A stretch of 64,000 nucleotides of DNA from Dictyobacter vulcani (GCF_008974265.1 NZ_BKZW01000001.1:1736001-1800000); one strand, 5' to 3'. Shown: positions 46,538 to 55,097, counted from the stretch's first letter. The notes: a model not told the origin generated them from the sequence alone. A program made the numbers and translations.

Positions 46538-47228
46538 CGAGTATCGCCGTTTTAAAATCAAGCAGGTCGAAGGTCCCAATGACTATGCCAGCCATCAAGA
46601 AGTGTTGCGCCGCCGCTTTCGTAAAGCCGCCACGCATGCCACGTCCCTACCAGCCAAACCAGATGATGATATCAGCCTTCCCGTCGGGGAGACGATAGAA
46701 GACATCATCCAGGATGACGAACCAGCAACGACCGAAAAACCCGCCGCGGTGACTCAACATGACTGGGCGATGCCGGATCTGGTGATCATCGACGGCGGAA
46801 AAGGACATCTGAATGCGGCCCTTGAGGTCATGCGCGAACTGGATCTGGATATTCCAACGATTGGTGTGGCTAAAGAAGAAGGGTCACATAGCAAGCTGAA
46901 TACCGCCGAGGAAATTTATATTCCAGGTGCCAGTGATCCCATCAGCCTGCCACGCAACTCGCAAGGACTCTATCTCCTCCAGCGTATTCGCGATGAGGCC
47001 CATCGCTTTGGCATTACCTATCACCGCAAACTGCGCTCGAACCGCACCTTCAAATCGGTCCTGGATGAGATTCCAGGTATTGGGCCGAAGCGTAAGCAGG
47101 CATTGCTCAAGCATTTTGGCTCTGTTCGGGCCATCAGTAATGCCAGCCTGGATGACCTGGCTGCCCTGGATGGTATGTCCCGCGATGCCGCCGAAAAAGT
47201 CAAAGAATATATTGGTCGCGTGGAATAA
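46461..47228 (+). CDS. uvrC: UvrC excinuclease subunit, C-terminal part (frameshifted)
   Basis: This frame continues UvrC; homology starts at about 46530 (N-S-E-Y-R-R-F-K-I-K), and the residues before it, from the ATG at 46461, are out of family. It holds the rest of the RNase-H-like domain for the 5' cut (D-L-V-I-I-D-G-G-K-G-H-L, G-V-A-K-E-E-G, D-E-A-H-R-F-G-I-T-Y-H) and the C-terminal helix-hairpin-helix pair (I-P-G-I-G-P-K-R-K, L-A-A-L-D-G-M-S). An insert of about 60 acidic residues lies inside the RNase-H part. No ribosome site supports independent translation. Confidence 0.92.
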   Translation: MISQIPRVPTRLEPWWSLREDAPKNSEYRRFKIKQVEGPNDYASHQEVLRRRFRKAATHATSLPAKPDDDISLPVGETIEDIIQDDEPATTEKPAAVTQHDWAMPDLVIIDGGKGHLNAALEVMRELDLDIPTIGVAKEEGSHSKLNTAEEIYIPGASDPISLPRNSQGLYLLQRIRDEAHRFGITYHRKLRSNRTFKSVLDEIPGIGPKRKQALLKHFGSVRAISNASLDDLAALDGMSRDAAEKVKEYIGRVE

Positions 47229-47267
47229 ATCACGCTCAAATACTCGTTTAAATGTATAGAAGTTATG

Positions 47268-47295
47268 TTTGTGAGACTGCTAGCAGTCTCACAAA
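47268..47295 (+). terminator. Palindromic hairpin after uvrC
   Basis: TTTGTGAGACTGC and its exact complement are separated by only TA, about 40 bases after the uvrC stop and just upstream of a promoter. It may end uvrC transcription; a 28-base palindrome in this place could also be an operator. Confidence 0.5.
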
Positions 47296-47299
47296 TTGA

Positions 47300-47328
47300 T
47301 TGACAACCCGGCCATTTCACGGTACTAT
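47300..47328 (+). promoter_or_regulatory. Sigma-70-type promoter for the FmdB gene
   Basis: A perfect -35 box TTGACA (47300-47305), 17-base spacer, and -10 box TACTAT (47323-47328). Transcription would start near 47335, leaving a leader of about 165 bases before the ATG at 47500. Confidence 0.6.
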
Positions 47329-47499
47329 TAATGCATAGGACGGCCAGCCCGGTCGCCCTCTTTCTCTATATCAAAATTTCTTCATCATCACAAATACGGA
47401 CAACTAAAATGGGGATCACCTATAAAGATCACCGCCATCGTCCACAAGGGTGTTGAGCGTGTATAACGCGTTCGATACAATCTAAGAGGTAATTGGTAT

Positions 47500-47829
47500 A
47501 TGCCAACGTACGAGTATCTTTGTCAAACATGTAGCCACCGCTTCGAGACGTGGCAGAAAATGACCGATGAGCCTTTGACTGTTTGCCCTGAGTGCGGCCA
47601 GCATATCCGCCGAGTCCTTTTCCCGGCCGGAGTGGTGTTTAAAGGTTCTGGTTTCTATAAAACCGACTATAGCAATGGCAAAACCCTTGCTCCCACCAAT
47701 GGAGACACCAAAAAAGCGGAAGGCACCAGTGAGAGCAAACCGTCAACAGAGAGCAAATCTTCCGAAAGCAGCCCCGGCACAACAAATACCAGTTCAACTT
47801 CAAGCACGACACCTGCAGCCAGCAAGTAA
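47500..47829 (+). CDS. FmdB-family zinc-ribbon protein
   Basis: The 109-residue protein begins M-P-T-Y-E-Y-L-C, followed by C-S-H and the second Cys pair C-P-E-C-G, the CxxC-CxxC zinc ribbon of the FmdB regulatory protein family. The family's role is not established beyond links to formamide/amidase regulation in one species. The last 40 residues are a Ser/Thr-rich disordered tail. A good promoter lies upstream and the small gene at 47847 follows 17 bp later, probably cotranscribed. Confidence 0.88.
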   Translation: MPTYEYLCQTCSHRFETWQKMTDEPLTVCPECGQHIRRVLFPAGVVFKGSGFYKTDYSNGKTLAPTNGDTKKAEGTSESKPSTESKSSESSPGTTNTSSTSSTTPAASK

Positions 47830-47846
47830 GATGTGAGGGTGAAACA

Positions 47847-48059
47847 ATGGGAGAATCAGCAATCGCCGCCATTCAACGGCAACAAATAGAGATTGCAATT
47901 GGTGAGTTACTTCTCACCTCCGATTACTATATGCGCCAATCTACAGTTGAGCGCCTGCGCCATTTAATCTCTCACGCCGATCCAACACTGGATACCAATA
48001 AATTCAGTGAGATGGCCCGAGAAGAACTCAGCGAACTCAATCTTCTGCGAGCCAACTGA
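47847..48059 (+). CDS. Small hypothetical protein, 70 residues
   Basis: I do not recognise the family. The product is acidic and helical (I-E-I-A-I-G-E-L-L-L, V-E-R-L-R-H-L-I-S-H). A ribosome site (GAGGGTG) precedes the ATG, and the 17-bp gap after the FmdB gene suggests one transcript. It ends 9 bases before a large hairpin. Confidence 0.6.
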   Translation: MGESAIAAIQRQQIEIAIGELLLTSDYYMRQSTVERLRHLISHADPTLDTNKFSEMAREELSELNLLRAN

Positions 48060-48531
48060 CAAAAGCGTAACCCGCCGCAAGCCGCTGTGGTTTAAACCCA
48101 GGCGGATAGGCGGGTTTCTCGTGGGCTTTAGCCCTTGCTTGTTGCATAGAATGCATGGTTGGATTATACTGCATAGGTGCAACGAAGGCACGACAGCACA
48201 GGCTGTACGGCCTTAGGAAGTGTTGCCAGGCAAAATCGTTCAAGAAAAGCCTCCCACTGATGCATGCATCAGTTTTCGAAAGAGAAAGGTGTTCACCCTT
48301 TCCAGGTCGCCAAACACCCGACGTTGGCTGCACACCCGCCGGGTACGGCATGAAACGGTGAACAGGCATGGCACCGCCCTTCAAGCGAGCAGATGTGTGG
48401 ATCTGTGCTTGAGTGTATTCCTCACCCACTACGGTCTTCAACGAGTTGCCTCAACGAGGCACCGACTCAGGGGGCCGACTACGTAGGAGTGCAAGAAGCC
48501 GCCGCCCCTTCAGGGCGTGCGGAGTGTCACA
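48060..48531 (+). mobile_element. Non-coding IS200/IS605-type remnant with omega-RNA-like sequence
   Basis: This gene-free block starts with a nested hairpin (AACCCGCC at about 48066 pairs with GGCGGGTT). It ends with a hairpin at 48499-48522: CCGC plus CGCCC pairs with GGGCG plus GCGG, with one unpaired T at 48518 and a CTTCA loop. The tail G-G-A-G-T-G-T-C-A-C follows, the form of IS200/IS605 right ends. Many internal short stems (for example GTTGCCTCAACGAGGCA) fit a guide-RNA scaffold. Translations of the 3' part resemble the meaningless frames often annotated over tnpB guide RNAs. No transposase or TnpB remains. This is an inference from end structure and layout. Confidence 0.45.
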
Positions 48532-48537
48532 AAAGCC

Positions 48538-48577
48538 AAAAAGCTCATTCCATAAATATCTGGGATGAGCTTTTTTT
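48538..48577 (+). terminator. Intrinsic terminator after the non-coding block
   Basis: AAAGCTCATTCC pairs with GGGATGAGCTTT (one G-T pair) around a 10-base loop, followed by TTTTTTT. It ends transcription coming from the left, including any RNA from 48060-48531. Confidence 0.8.
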
Positions 48578-48781
48578 GTGGACATGGAATGGGGCAAAAG
48601 CTCTATTCTACAAAAGGGGAAGAGGATAGACTTATCTTTTCCCCAAAAGTCAGCATTAACATACCCACTTTTCCTATTGGATGGCCATTCACAACCATAT
48701 GCGCGTCGTACGAGTGTATACTGGTATTACACAATCCCTAAGAATGGCTATGGCTATGCCAGTTGCGAGGAGAGAGAGGTC

Positions 48782-49615
48782 ATGCAGCTTCAAAGCGAAA
48801 AAACACAAGAACAGATAATTCAAGAACTTCAACAGCGTGTAGATGATTTAAAGGCGGAAAATCTCCATTTGCAAGATCAGCTGGCACATAAAGAACAGTC
48901 GACTGCGATGATCGCACATGATCTACGAGGTCCCCTTTCACCGATTATTAATTATGCTCAGATGATTTCCCGTCATGCCAACCCCTCGAAGAATGGCGAA
49001 AAAAGCTCTGCCCAGCAAACAGCTAAGAAACAAGCTGCCATTAAGCGCAACACAAATATTATTATTGGTCAGGCTCAGCGCATGAGCCGTCTGGTTAATG
49101 ATCTGCTTGACTCTTCTCATCTTGCTTCTGGTAAGTTCTCATTGATCTGCGAAGATTGCGATATTGTACAGCTGGCTACCGAGATGGTGGAACAATTACG
49201 TCCGGTCGCCCCTTACCATACGCTTACCATCATCAAACCAGCTAAACCCATTATCGGTCAGTGGGATAAAGGGCGTCTGCAACAGGCGCTGGGCAATTTG
49301 TTGGATAATGCTATTAAATATTCTGATGAACATACAACCATTACAGTGACCGTGACCCGGACTGAGAAAAGCGTGCGTGTCAGTGTCCATAATCAGGGAG
49401 CCAGTATCCCTTCTGCGGAGATTGGTCAGCTCTTCCGACCGTATACACGGCTGCCAACGGCTAGCTCACGCCGTGGCTCGGGGCTTGGCTTGTTTATCAC
49501 CAAGTCGATTATTGAGGCTCATCAGGGTAGCTTACAGCTTGAACCCCATGGCGAGGAAAATAGTGGTGAGGAAGCTCGCGGTACCACCTTTACGTTTGAG
49601 CTCCCTCTCGCATAA
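48782..49615 (+). CDS. Soluble sensor histidine kinase
   Basis: The 277-residue protein has an N-terminal coiled coil (about residues 5-40), the dimerisation/phosphoacceptor helix with the H-box M-I-A-H-D-L-R-G-P-L-S-P-I, and a HATPase domain with N-box L-G-N-L-L-D-N-A-I-K-Y-S and G-box G-S-G-L-G-L-F-I-T-K. It has no membrane segment or recognised sensor domain, and no response regulator is adjacent. I chose the ATG at 48782 because GAGGAGAGAGAGG lies right upstream; the frame opens to 48578, but the added 68 residues cover the terminator region and have no homology. Confidence 0.88.
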   Translation: MQLQSEKTQEQIIQELQQRVDDLKAENLHLQDQLAHKEQSTAMIAHDLRGPLSPIINYAQMISRHANPSKNGEKSSAQQTAKKQAAIKRNTNIIIGQAQRMSRLVNDLLDSSHLASGKFSLICEDCDIVQLATEMVEQLRPVAPYHTLTIIKPAKPIIGQWDKGRLQQALGNLLDNAIKYSDEHTTITVTVTRTEKSVRVSVHNQGASIPSAEIGQLFRPYTRLPTASSRRGSGLGLFITKSIIEAHQGSLQLEPHGEENSGEEARGTTFTFELPLA

Positions 49616-49620
49616 TTGAG

Positions 49621-49649
49621 TAAGATGAGCTGTTACCCAGCTCATCTTA
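49621..49649. terminator. Hairpin between convergent histidine kinase and HAD genes
   Basis: A perfect 12-bp stem (TAAGATGAGCTG with CAGCTCATCTTA) around TTACC, 5 bases after one stop and 7 before the other. It can serve both genes. Confidence 0.7.
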
Positions 49650-49656
49650 ATGGCTG

Positions 49657-50685
49657 CTAGCGATTCAGGAAATCGTTCAGAGCGGTTACGGAGTGTACAA
49701 GCAAGTCTGCACCACGCTGGCGATACAAGTCGATTTCTTGCTCATGCACAACCATTGCTGCCAGGATGGTTGGCTCATTGCTGGTCTTTGTAGCTTTATA
49801 GCGTCGCACCAGATCAAAATCATCGGCGGTATCTCCAATATACAATCCACCTCTGGCTCCCACCTGATCGATAGCAAAGCGGAGCGCAGCTGGATCTGGC
49901 TTGGCATGAACATCAGCTGGCACAACCACGTCCCACCAGCGCTGACCGCTATAGGCTTCCATGCGCTCGATGGCGATATCGACTTCGGCTCCAACACGAC
50001 CGGTAATCATACCCAGATGGGCAATACCACGGCGACGCAGGCGCTCGAAGAAATCGGGGGCGTATAACATTTTCTCATTGTGCACATAACCAGGTGCATC
50101 TGGCATATAACGGGGCTCGCGACCCAGGCGATTGCGCAGTTCTCTGGCTCCCCAATAACTTTCATTAAAGACGTCTACCACCACTTCATAAGAGGTACGG
50201 GCGCTGGCAGGAAATGTCGCATCCACCCACGCACGGCCACCCTGACCCGTCAGAGCCGCCTCATGGGCCAGTACACCCCATTCCCGGGTACTTCGCTCCG
50301 CCAATGAGCTATCCCGCCACTCACGCAACCGTGCGGTCGTCAGAGACGATAAGAGATAACACATATCCCAGTCACTATTAAAGCCACCAGCCTGCTTAAA
50401 GATCGTGATATCTTCCTGTGTCACCGGACCTTGCTGTTCGTGCTGGTCCCATTCCAGTCCGTTGAGGGTCCCTACAATATATTTAGTTACAGCAATATTT
50501 GCTGCTCTAAAGGAAGCTACTGTTTCAATTAAGACACCGTCCACATCAAAGAACAGGGTATCAAAAGGTTTGGGTAATACTAGATCGGGGCGCTGCCAAA
50601 TTACCGGAGCACTCATCATCACATAGGCCCTTTCAACAAAGAAGGCACTATCAGCTAGTGCCTGCGACAAAATAATCTCTTGCAT
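49657..50685 (-). CDS. HAD-superfamily phosphatase
   Basis: HAD enzymes transfer phosphate through an aspartyl intermediate. The 342-residue protein has motif I F-F-D-V-D-G-V-L, motif II around M-I-T-G-R, motif III Lys in H-A-K-P-D-P, and motif IV Y-I-G-D-T-A-D-D. A helical cap of about 170 residues follows motif I, which is large for the family. The ends fit the TIGR01548-type HAD group, whose substrate is not known. The start at 50685 has a weak ribosome site (AAAAAGGT); ATGs at about 50622 are alternatives. Confidence 0.85.
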   Translation of the reverse strand: MQEIILSQALADSAFFVERAYVMMSAPVIWQRPDLVLPKPFDTLFFDVDGVLIETVASFRAANIAVTKYIVGTLNGLEWDQHEQQGPVTQEDITIFKQAGGFNSDWDMCYLLSSLTTARLREWRDSSLAERSTREWGVLAHEAALTGQGGRAWVDATFPASARTSYEVVVDVFNESYWGARELRNRLGREPRYMPDAPGYVHNEKMLYAPDFFERLRRRGIAHLGMITGRVGAEVDIAIERMEAYSGQRWWDVVVPADVHAKPDPAALRFAIDQVGARGGLYIGDTADDFDLVRRYKATKTSNEPTILAAMVVHEQEIDLYRQRGADLLVHSVTALNDFLNR

Positions 50686-50968
50686 ACCTTTTTATTGTAT
50701 AACTTTTAGATTAAGAGAATGCAAAATGAAGGAGAGGGGGGAAGCGTCTTTACCAGTTTAGAGGAACCGCAAGCGAAGCCCCCTAAAACCTTATACGTTT
50801 AGTCTGGCTTTAAAGTGACTGTGTTTATGCTGTAGATATGTATACTATTGACCACGATGTGTATGTTCTTGCGCGAACGTCTCACGCATGTGAAGCTTGC
50901 TTATTTATCTAAAGAGAGTGTTTGATTACCATCCTCATCGGGGAGGGTGCAGCCAGCCACACTCGGGC

Positions 50969-51044
50969 GCTAAAGCGCCCATATTTCTTTTAAGCGTGCG
51001 GTGAAATGGTGCGTTTTGCGCACCATTTCACCGCACGCTTAAAA
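50969..51044 (-). repeat. Hairpin module A: 26-bp perfect stem with shared flanking motif
   Basis: Bases 50988-51013 pair perfectly with 51019-51044 around TTTTG. The left flank (50969-50992) is GCTAAA followed by GCGCCCATATTTCTTTTA and also folds as GGGCGC-TAAA-GCGCCC (50965-50980). The same motif and stem size recur at 53950-54026 with a different stem sequence. The module ends 9 bases before the ATPase gene's stop codon, so it is transcribed at the end of that gene. Confidence 0.7.
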
Positions 51045-51052
51045 CATGGTAT

Positions 51053-51856
51053 CTATAACACGCGACTTAAGAAGTTGCGTGTGCGTTCGTTTTCACATTC
51101 ACCAAAGATCTGTTCGGGTGGACCCTGCTCCACAATCTGGGCTTTATCCATGAAGACAACATGGTCGGCCACGTCGCGGGCAAAGCCCATCTCGTGGGTC
51201 ACAGCAACCATTGTCATGCCTTCTTCTGCTAGCTGACGCATGACTTTCAACACCTCACCGACCAGTTCGGGATCGAGCGCCGAGGTGGCTTCGTCAAATA
51301 GCATCAGTTTGGGATTCATGGCCAGGGCACGCGCAATGGCAACACGCTGCTGTTGACCACCAGAGAGGCGGTGTGGATATGCATCCTCTTTGTCGGCCAG
51401 ACCTACTTTGTCCAATAGCACTCGGGCACGCTCGACGACCTGATCTTTCGGTTGGCGTAGCACATGGATCGGGGCCTCAATAATATTTTCGAGCGCCGTT
51501 TTGTGGGCGAAAAGGTTAAAACGCTGGAAGACAAAGCCAATCTGGGAGCGCAAGCGAGCAATATTCGCCTCGCTATCCTCAACCAGTCTGCCTTTTTCCT
51601 CCCGGTATCCAACCAGTTGGCCGTCGATGTAAATACGACCGTCATCAATCTTTTCGAGATGATTGAGGCAACGCAGCAACGTGGTCTTACCAGAACCACT
51701 CGGTCCGATTACAACCACAGCCTGGCCGCGCTTCACGTGAAAGTCAATACCGTTCAATACTATATTGTCACCAAAACGCTTGACCAATTGCTCGGTGCGT
51801 ACCATCTCGACGTTCTGGCTGCCCTCAAAATCATTAGTAGTTACATCTGTATTCAT
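51053..51856 (-). CDS. Polar amino-acid ABC transporter ATP-binding protein
   Basis: The 267-residue ATPase drives import through the permease encoded just upstream. Motifs are Walker [11 protein letters not shown]-loop F-V-F-Q-R-F, signature L-S-G-G-Q-Q-Q-R, Walker B L-M-L-F-D-E-A-T and the switch His in V-T-H-E-M. The sequence type is GlnQ/HisP. I chose the ATG at 51856 with AGGAGG 11 bases upstream; a longer frame begins at a TTG inside that ribosome site. It is the last gene of the SBP-permease-ATPase set. Confidence 0.94.
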   Translation of the reverse strand: MNTDVTTNDFEGSQNVEMVRTEQLVKRFGDNIVLNGIDFHVKRGQAVVVIGPSGSGKTTLLRCLNHLEKIDDGRIYIDGQLVGYREEKGRLVEDSEANIARLRSQIGFVFQRFNLFAHKTALENIIEAPIHVLRQPKDQVVERARVLLDKVGLADKEDAYPHRLSGGQQQRVAIARALAMNPKLMLFDEATSALDPELVGEVLKVMRQLAEEGMTMVAVTHEMGFARDVADHVVFMDKAQIVEQGPPEQIFGECENERTRNFLSRVL

Positions 51857-51879
51857 TGGCCGTATGTACCTCCTCAATC

Positions 51880-52632
51880 TTATCTGGCAGTCTGCGCACC
51901 TAAACCGGTCAGGCGTTTCATCGTACTTTTCTCTTGTGCGGCAGCGATCGCGACATTGGCACGATCAGGATCAAAACGATTCTCAATCCAACGCTGTACA
52001 AATTCCCAGATTGTGGTCAGTACCAGGTAGTAGATCGTGGCTACAATCAAAAGTTCAAAAATGGTAAAGTTTTGAGAACCAAAGTCCCGGGCGGTTCCTG
52101 TTAGTTCTTCAACACCAATGACGGTGGCAATCGAGGTGGTTTTAAGCATGTTGTTAAATTCGTTGCCCAGGGGAGGGATAATCACGCGCATAGCTTGAGG
52201 AATCACGATACGGCGCATGGCCAGATTATTGCGCATACCCAGCGCCTTAGCTGCTTCCATCTGGCCTGGATCCACCGATCCCAATGCAGCTCGGATGATT
52301 TCAGACATGTAGGCCCCTTCGTTCAACGAAAAGGCTACCAGAATACAGGCCCAGGCTGGCAGCAATGCATTTGGAAATATCTTTGGTAGACCAGCCCATA
52401 ATAACAAGACCTGCACCAACAGAGGACTACCCCGAAAGAACCAGAGATAGGCGCGTGCCGGCCACACCAGAAATACATATTTCGATGTTCGCATCAGCGC
52501 TAAAATGAAGCCCAGGACAATTCCTATCGCTTGCGCTACCACAGAGATCCATAAGGTGATCCATGCAGCCTGCAAGAAATAGAGGTTGGGATCCTGAAAA
52601 AGATAATACCATACTTGGTCCCAACGAAACAT
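51880..52632 (-). CDS. Polar amino-acid ABC transporter permease
   Basis: The 250-residue membrane protein of the HisM/GlnP type has about five membrane segments and the EAA loop that contacts the ATPase ([22 protein letters not shown]). R-G-S-P-L-L-V-Q is the usual early motif. Only one permease gene is present, so it probably works as a homodimer. It has GGATTG before the ATG and is followed by the ATPase 23 bp later. Confidence 0.94.
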   Translation of the reverse strand: MFRWDQVWYYLFQDPNLYFLQAAWITLWISVVAQAIGIVLGFILALMRTSKYVFLVWPARAYLWFFRGSPLLVQVLLLWAGLPKIFPNALLPAWACILVAFSLNEGAYMSEIIRAALGSVDPGQMEAAKALGMRNNLAMRRIVIPQAMRVIIPPLGNEFNNMLKTTSIATVIGVEELTGTARDFGSQNFTIFELLIVATIYYLVLTTIWEFVQRWIENRFDPDRANVAIAAAQEKSTMKRLTGLGAQTAR

Positions 52633-52657
52633 GGCAATCCTCCGAAGAAAACTATGT

Positions 52658-52693
52658 GCTCCCTACCTCTGTAAAAAAGCAGAGGTAGGGAGC
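52658..52693 (-). terminator. Intercistronic hairpin between binding protein and permease
   Basis: A perfect 14-bp stem (GCTCCCTACCTCTG with CAGAGGTAGGGAGC) around TAAAAAAG lies between the binding-protein stop and the permease start. Such hairpins usually let the binding protein be made in excess by partial termination or mRNA protection. Confidence 0.7.
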
Positions 52694-52741
52694 AATAAAT
52701 GATGATAACTTGATCAGCGGCATGCTTACTTGCATCTACAT

Positions 52742-53656
52742 TTAAGCAAGTGTGGCTTGCTGCTTGATATAAGCAACTTTTTGCTGATCAGAGAAGCCCC
52801 ATTTTTGAAAGAGATTATTGTAGGTGCCGTCGCTTTTTACAGCGGCAAAAGCTTTCTGCATTGCAGTCAACATCGAGCTGTCGCCCTTGCGAATAGCGAT
52901 TCCATAGGGGGCTGCATTTACAACTGACCCGCCGACCTCGAACTGACCTGGATTGATTTTGTTATAGTAGTCGGTAACTGGCGAGTCCTGATAGGTTGCG
53001 TCAACCCGGCCATTTGCCAGCAATTGTATCACATCTGTTTGCGACTGCAATACTGTCTGCTTGATATCACCCTTGCCAGCCTTCTTACAGTCCTTGGTAG
53101 CAGCATCCAGATCATCTTTCTCCACTGTACCTGTCTGCACTCCAATATTGAGGCCACACAGATCGGTGACGGATTTTAAATGTTTGGGATTGCCTTTGGC
53201 TACCAGCAAGGACTCACCGGCATTAAAATAAGGCACAAAGTCAAATGTTTGTTTACGCTTATCATTGATAGTGACAGAGGAGATCACCACATCAAAGCGC
53301 TTATTTTTCAGGTCGTCGAAAATCGTATCAAAACCCGTTTTCTGAATAACAACATTCAAACCCATACGCTGTCCCATGGCCCGTATCAGGTCGAGATCAA
53401 AACCTGTATATTTATTCGTTTGGGTATCAAGGAACTCCATTGGGGTATAGGTGGTATCACTACCAACGGTTAAAGTCCCTTGTTTAATTAATGAGGATGG
53501 AGCGGCTACATTTGGTTTTGCTGCTGGGGTACTGGCAGTAGAAGAGGTACCGGGATCACTATTACCACAGGCGGCCAATAATAAGGATAAGAATGAGGCC
53601 AGTAACAGCCCTACCAGAGGTAGGCGCTTGATTGGCGTACGAGTAGGTGATGGCAT
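52742..53656 (-). CDS. Polar amino-acid-binding lipoprotein 1
   Basis: The 304-residue solute-binding protein has a lipoprotein signal ending L-L-A-A-C (Cys 30) and the family-3 binding motifs: L-T-V-G-S-D-T-T-Y-T-P-M-E-F, Y-T-G-F-D-L-D-L-I-R-A-M, F-D-V-V-I-S-S-V-T-I-N and V-G-V-Q-T-G-T-V-E. It delivers an amino acid to the permease downstream. It is a clear paralogue of the gene at 54026. GGAGG lies 9 bases before the ATG. Confidence 0.93.
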   Translation of the reverse strand: MPSPTRTPIKRLPLVGLLLASFLSLLLAACGNSDPGTSSTASTPAAKPNVAAPSSLIKQGTLTVGSDTTYTPMEFLDTQTNKYTGFDLDLIRAMGQRMGLNVVIQKTGFDTIFDDLKNKRFDVVISSVTINDKRKQTFDFVPYFNAGESLLVAKGNPKHLKSVTDLCGLNIGVQTGTVEKDDLDAATKDCKKAGKGDIKQTVLQSQTDVIQLLANGRVDATYQDSPVTDYYNKINPGQFEVGGSVVNAAPYGIAIRKGDSSMLTAMQKAFAAVKSDGTYNNLFQKWGFSDQQKVAYIKQQATLA

Positions 53657-53949
53657 GGAAATTAAACCTCCATTTTACCGATTAAATAGTCCATTCGTGC
53701 TGAAAGTACAAAGGGATTCAGGACAGTTTCAACCATGGCTCTCGTAGCAACATCGCTGTTCCTAAAGAAAAAGAGAATGTTCTCTGTCACGATCGAGAAG
53801 CTCAGCAAGCAGCTGAGCAGATGCTTATTATGTAATCTACGTTCAATTAAACCTGCTATCTCACAAGAAACAGGGGCTTGTGGAAATTATAACTGAAAAA
53901 AAGGGGGAGTGTGGGGAAGATGACGCGTAATCAGCAGCGCGAACAATGG

Positions 53950-54026
53950 TTTTATTATGTGGTGTCAAAAATGTGTAAAGCACATTTTTGACACCACATA
54001 ATAAAAGAAGTATGGGCGCTTTTAGC
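53950..54026 (-). repeat. Hairpin module B: 26-bp perfect stem with shared flanking motif
   Basis: Bases 53950-53975 pair perfectly with 53981-54006 around TAAAG. On the minus strand the stem is preceded (54026-54002) by GCTAAAA followed by GCGCCCATACTTCTTTTA, almost identical to the flank of module A. The motif overlaps the stop codon of the second binding-protein gene by one base, so the module lies directly behind that gene. Confidence 0.7.
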
Positions 54027-54913
54027 TATGATAGTTTTTGTTGCGGTGAGAAACTCCACTTGCTAAACAGTTTATCGTAAGTTCCGTCACTGCGCACAGC
54101 CTTAAAAGCATTAGTAACAGCATTTAGAGTACTGTTATCACCTTTGCGCACCACAATACCATAGGTGGCGGATGTGACCACTGAACCTCCTACTTCAAAC
54201 TGACCCGGATTAATTTTATTGTAGTAATCAGTAACTGGCGAATCCTGGTAGGTGGCATCAACGCGGCGGTTGGCCAGTAACTGTATCACATCGGTCTGAG
54301 ATTGCAGCACGGTCTGGGCTATGGTAGCCTTGCCGTTTTTCTGGCAGGTTTTACTGGCAGCGGTCAGATCTGTGTTTTCGACCGTGCCCGTTTGCACACC
54401 AACTTTCCGACCACAGAGATCTGCCACTGACTTGATGCTCAGAGGATTCCCTTTCTGGACCAACAGGGATTCTCCCGCACGAAAATAGGGCACAAAATCA
54501 TACTTGACTTTGCGTTCATCATTGATAGTTACAGCGGCCAGCACTATATCGAAACGCTTGTTAGTCAGATCCTCAAGCAAGGTATCAAAACCGGTACGCT
54601 TGACATCTAGCTTGAGCCCCATATGCTGCGCCAGGGTATTCGACATATCGATATCAAAACCAATAAACTGGTTATTGGCGGTATCAAGATATTCCATGGG
54701 AATGTATGAAGGATCAGTTCCCACGGTCAATGAGCCAGCCGTGATCAGATTTCCTGGCGCGGCAACCGTTGCGGCAGGTGTAGGTAAAACAGTACCTTGA
54801 GGACTGGCGACTCCGCTATTCTGGTTTGGTGTACCACATGCGCTACTCAACAATAAACAACACAAACAGGCTGCCAGACGCAAGATAGATCGTCGACGAA
54901 AAACGGATACCAT
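54026..54913 (-). CDS. Polar amino-acid-binding lipoprotein 2 (paralogue)
   Basis: The 295-residue protein closely resembles the one at 52742: lipobox L-S-S-A-C, L-T-V-G-T-D-P-S-Y-I-P-M-E-Y, F-I-G-F-D-I-D-M, F-D-I-V-L-A-A-V-T-I-N-D-E-R and V-G-V-Q-T-G-T-V-E. Long stretches in the second half are nearly identical between the two (V-L-Q-S-Q-T-D-V-I-Q-L-L-A-N and the block after it). A tandem duplication is the simplest explanation. It has its own ribosome site and hairpin, so it can be expressed apart from the transporter operon but probably feeds the same permease. Confidence 0.93.
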   Translation of the reverse strand: MVSVFRRRSILRLAACLCCLLLSSACGTPNQNSGVASPQGTVLPTPAATVAAPGNLITAGSLTVGTDPSYIPMEYLDTANNQFIGFDIDMSNTLAQHMGLKLDVKRTGFDTLLEDLTNKRFDIVLAAVTINDERKVKYDFVPYFRAGESLLVQKGNPLSIKSVADLCGRKVGVQTGTVENTDLTAASKTCQKNGKATIAQTVLQSQTDVIQLLANRRVDATYQDSPVTDYYNKINPGQFEVGGSVVTSATYGIVVRKGDNSTLNAVTNAFKAVRSDGTYDKLFSKWSFSPQQKLS

Positions 54914-55097
54914 TGGAATAAAACCTCCATGAAAATAGCCTCTCTTTGCTTACCTTCACGTCTCATTGGCACGGTTTGTCACAGCCAGGATCATTCCAAC
55001 AAAAAAAATGGTACCCCGAATAGCAATGTAATGACTGCTCTCAACACGAGTCACAACGTTTATGCTTGTTCTTCAATATACGCCAGCAGGCAAATTT

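Noticed and set aside
48037..48441. A 134-codon open frame on the minus strand across the structured block after 48.06 kb
   Set aside because: It overlaps a convergent gene's end and the guide-RNA-like stems, has no ribosome site and no domain. It looks like the chance frame left by a stable RNA.
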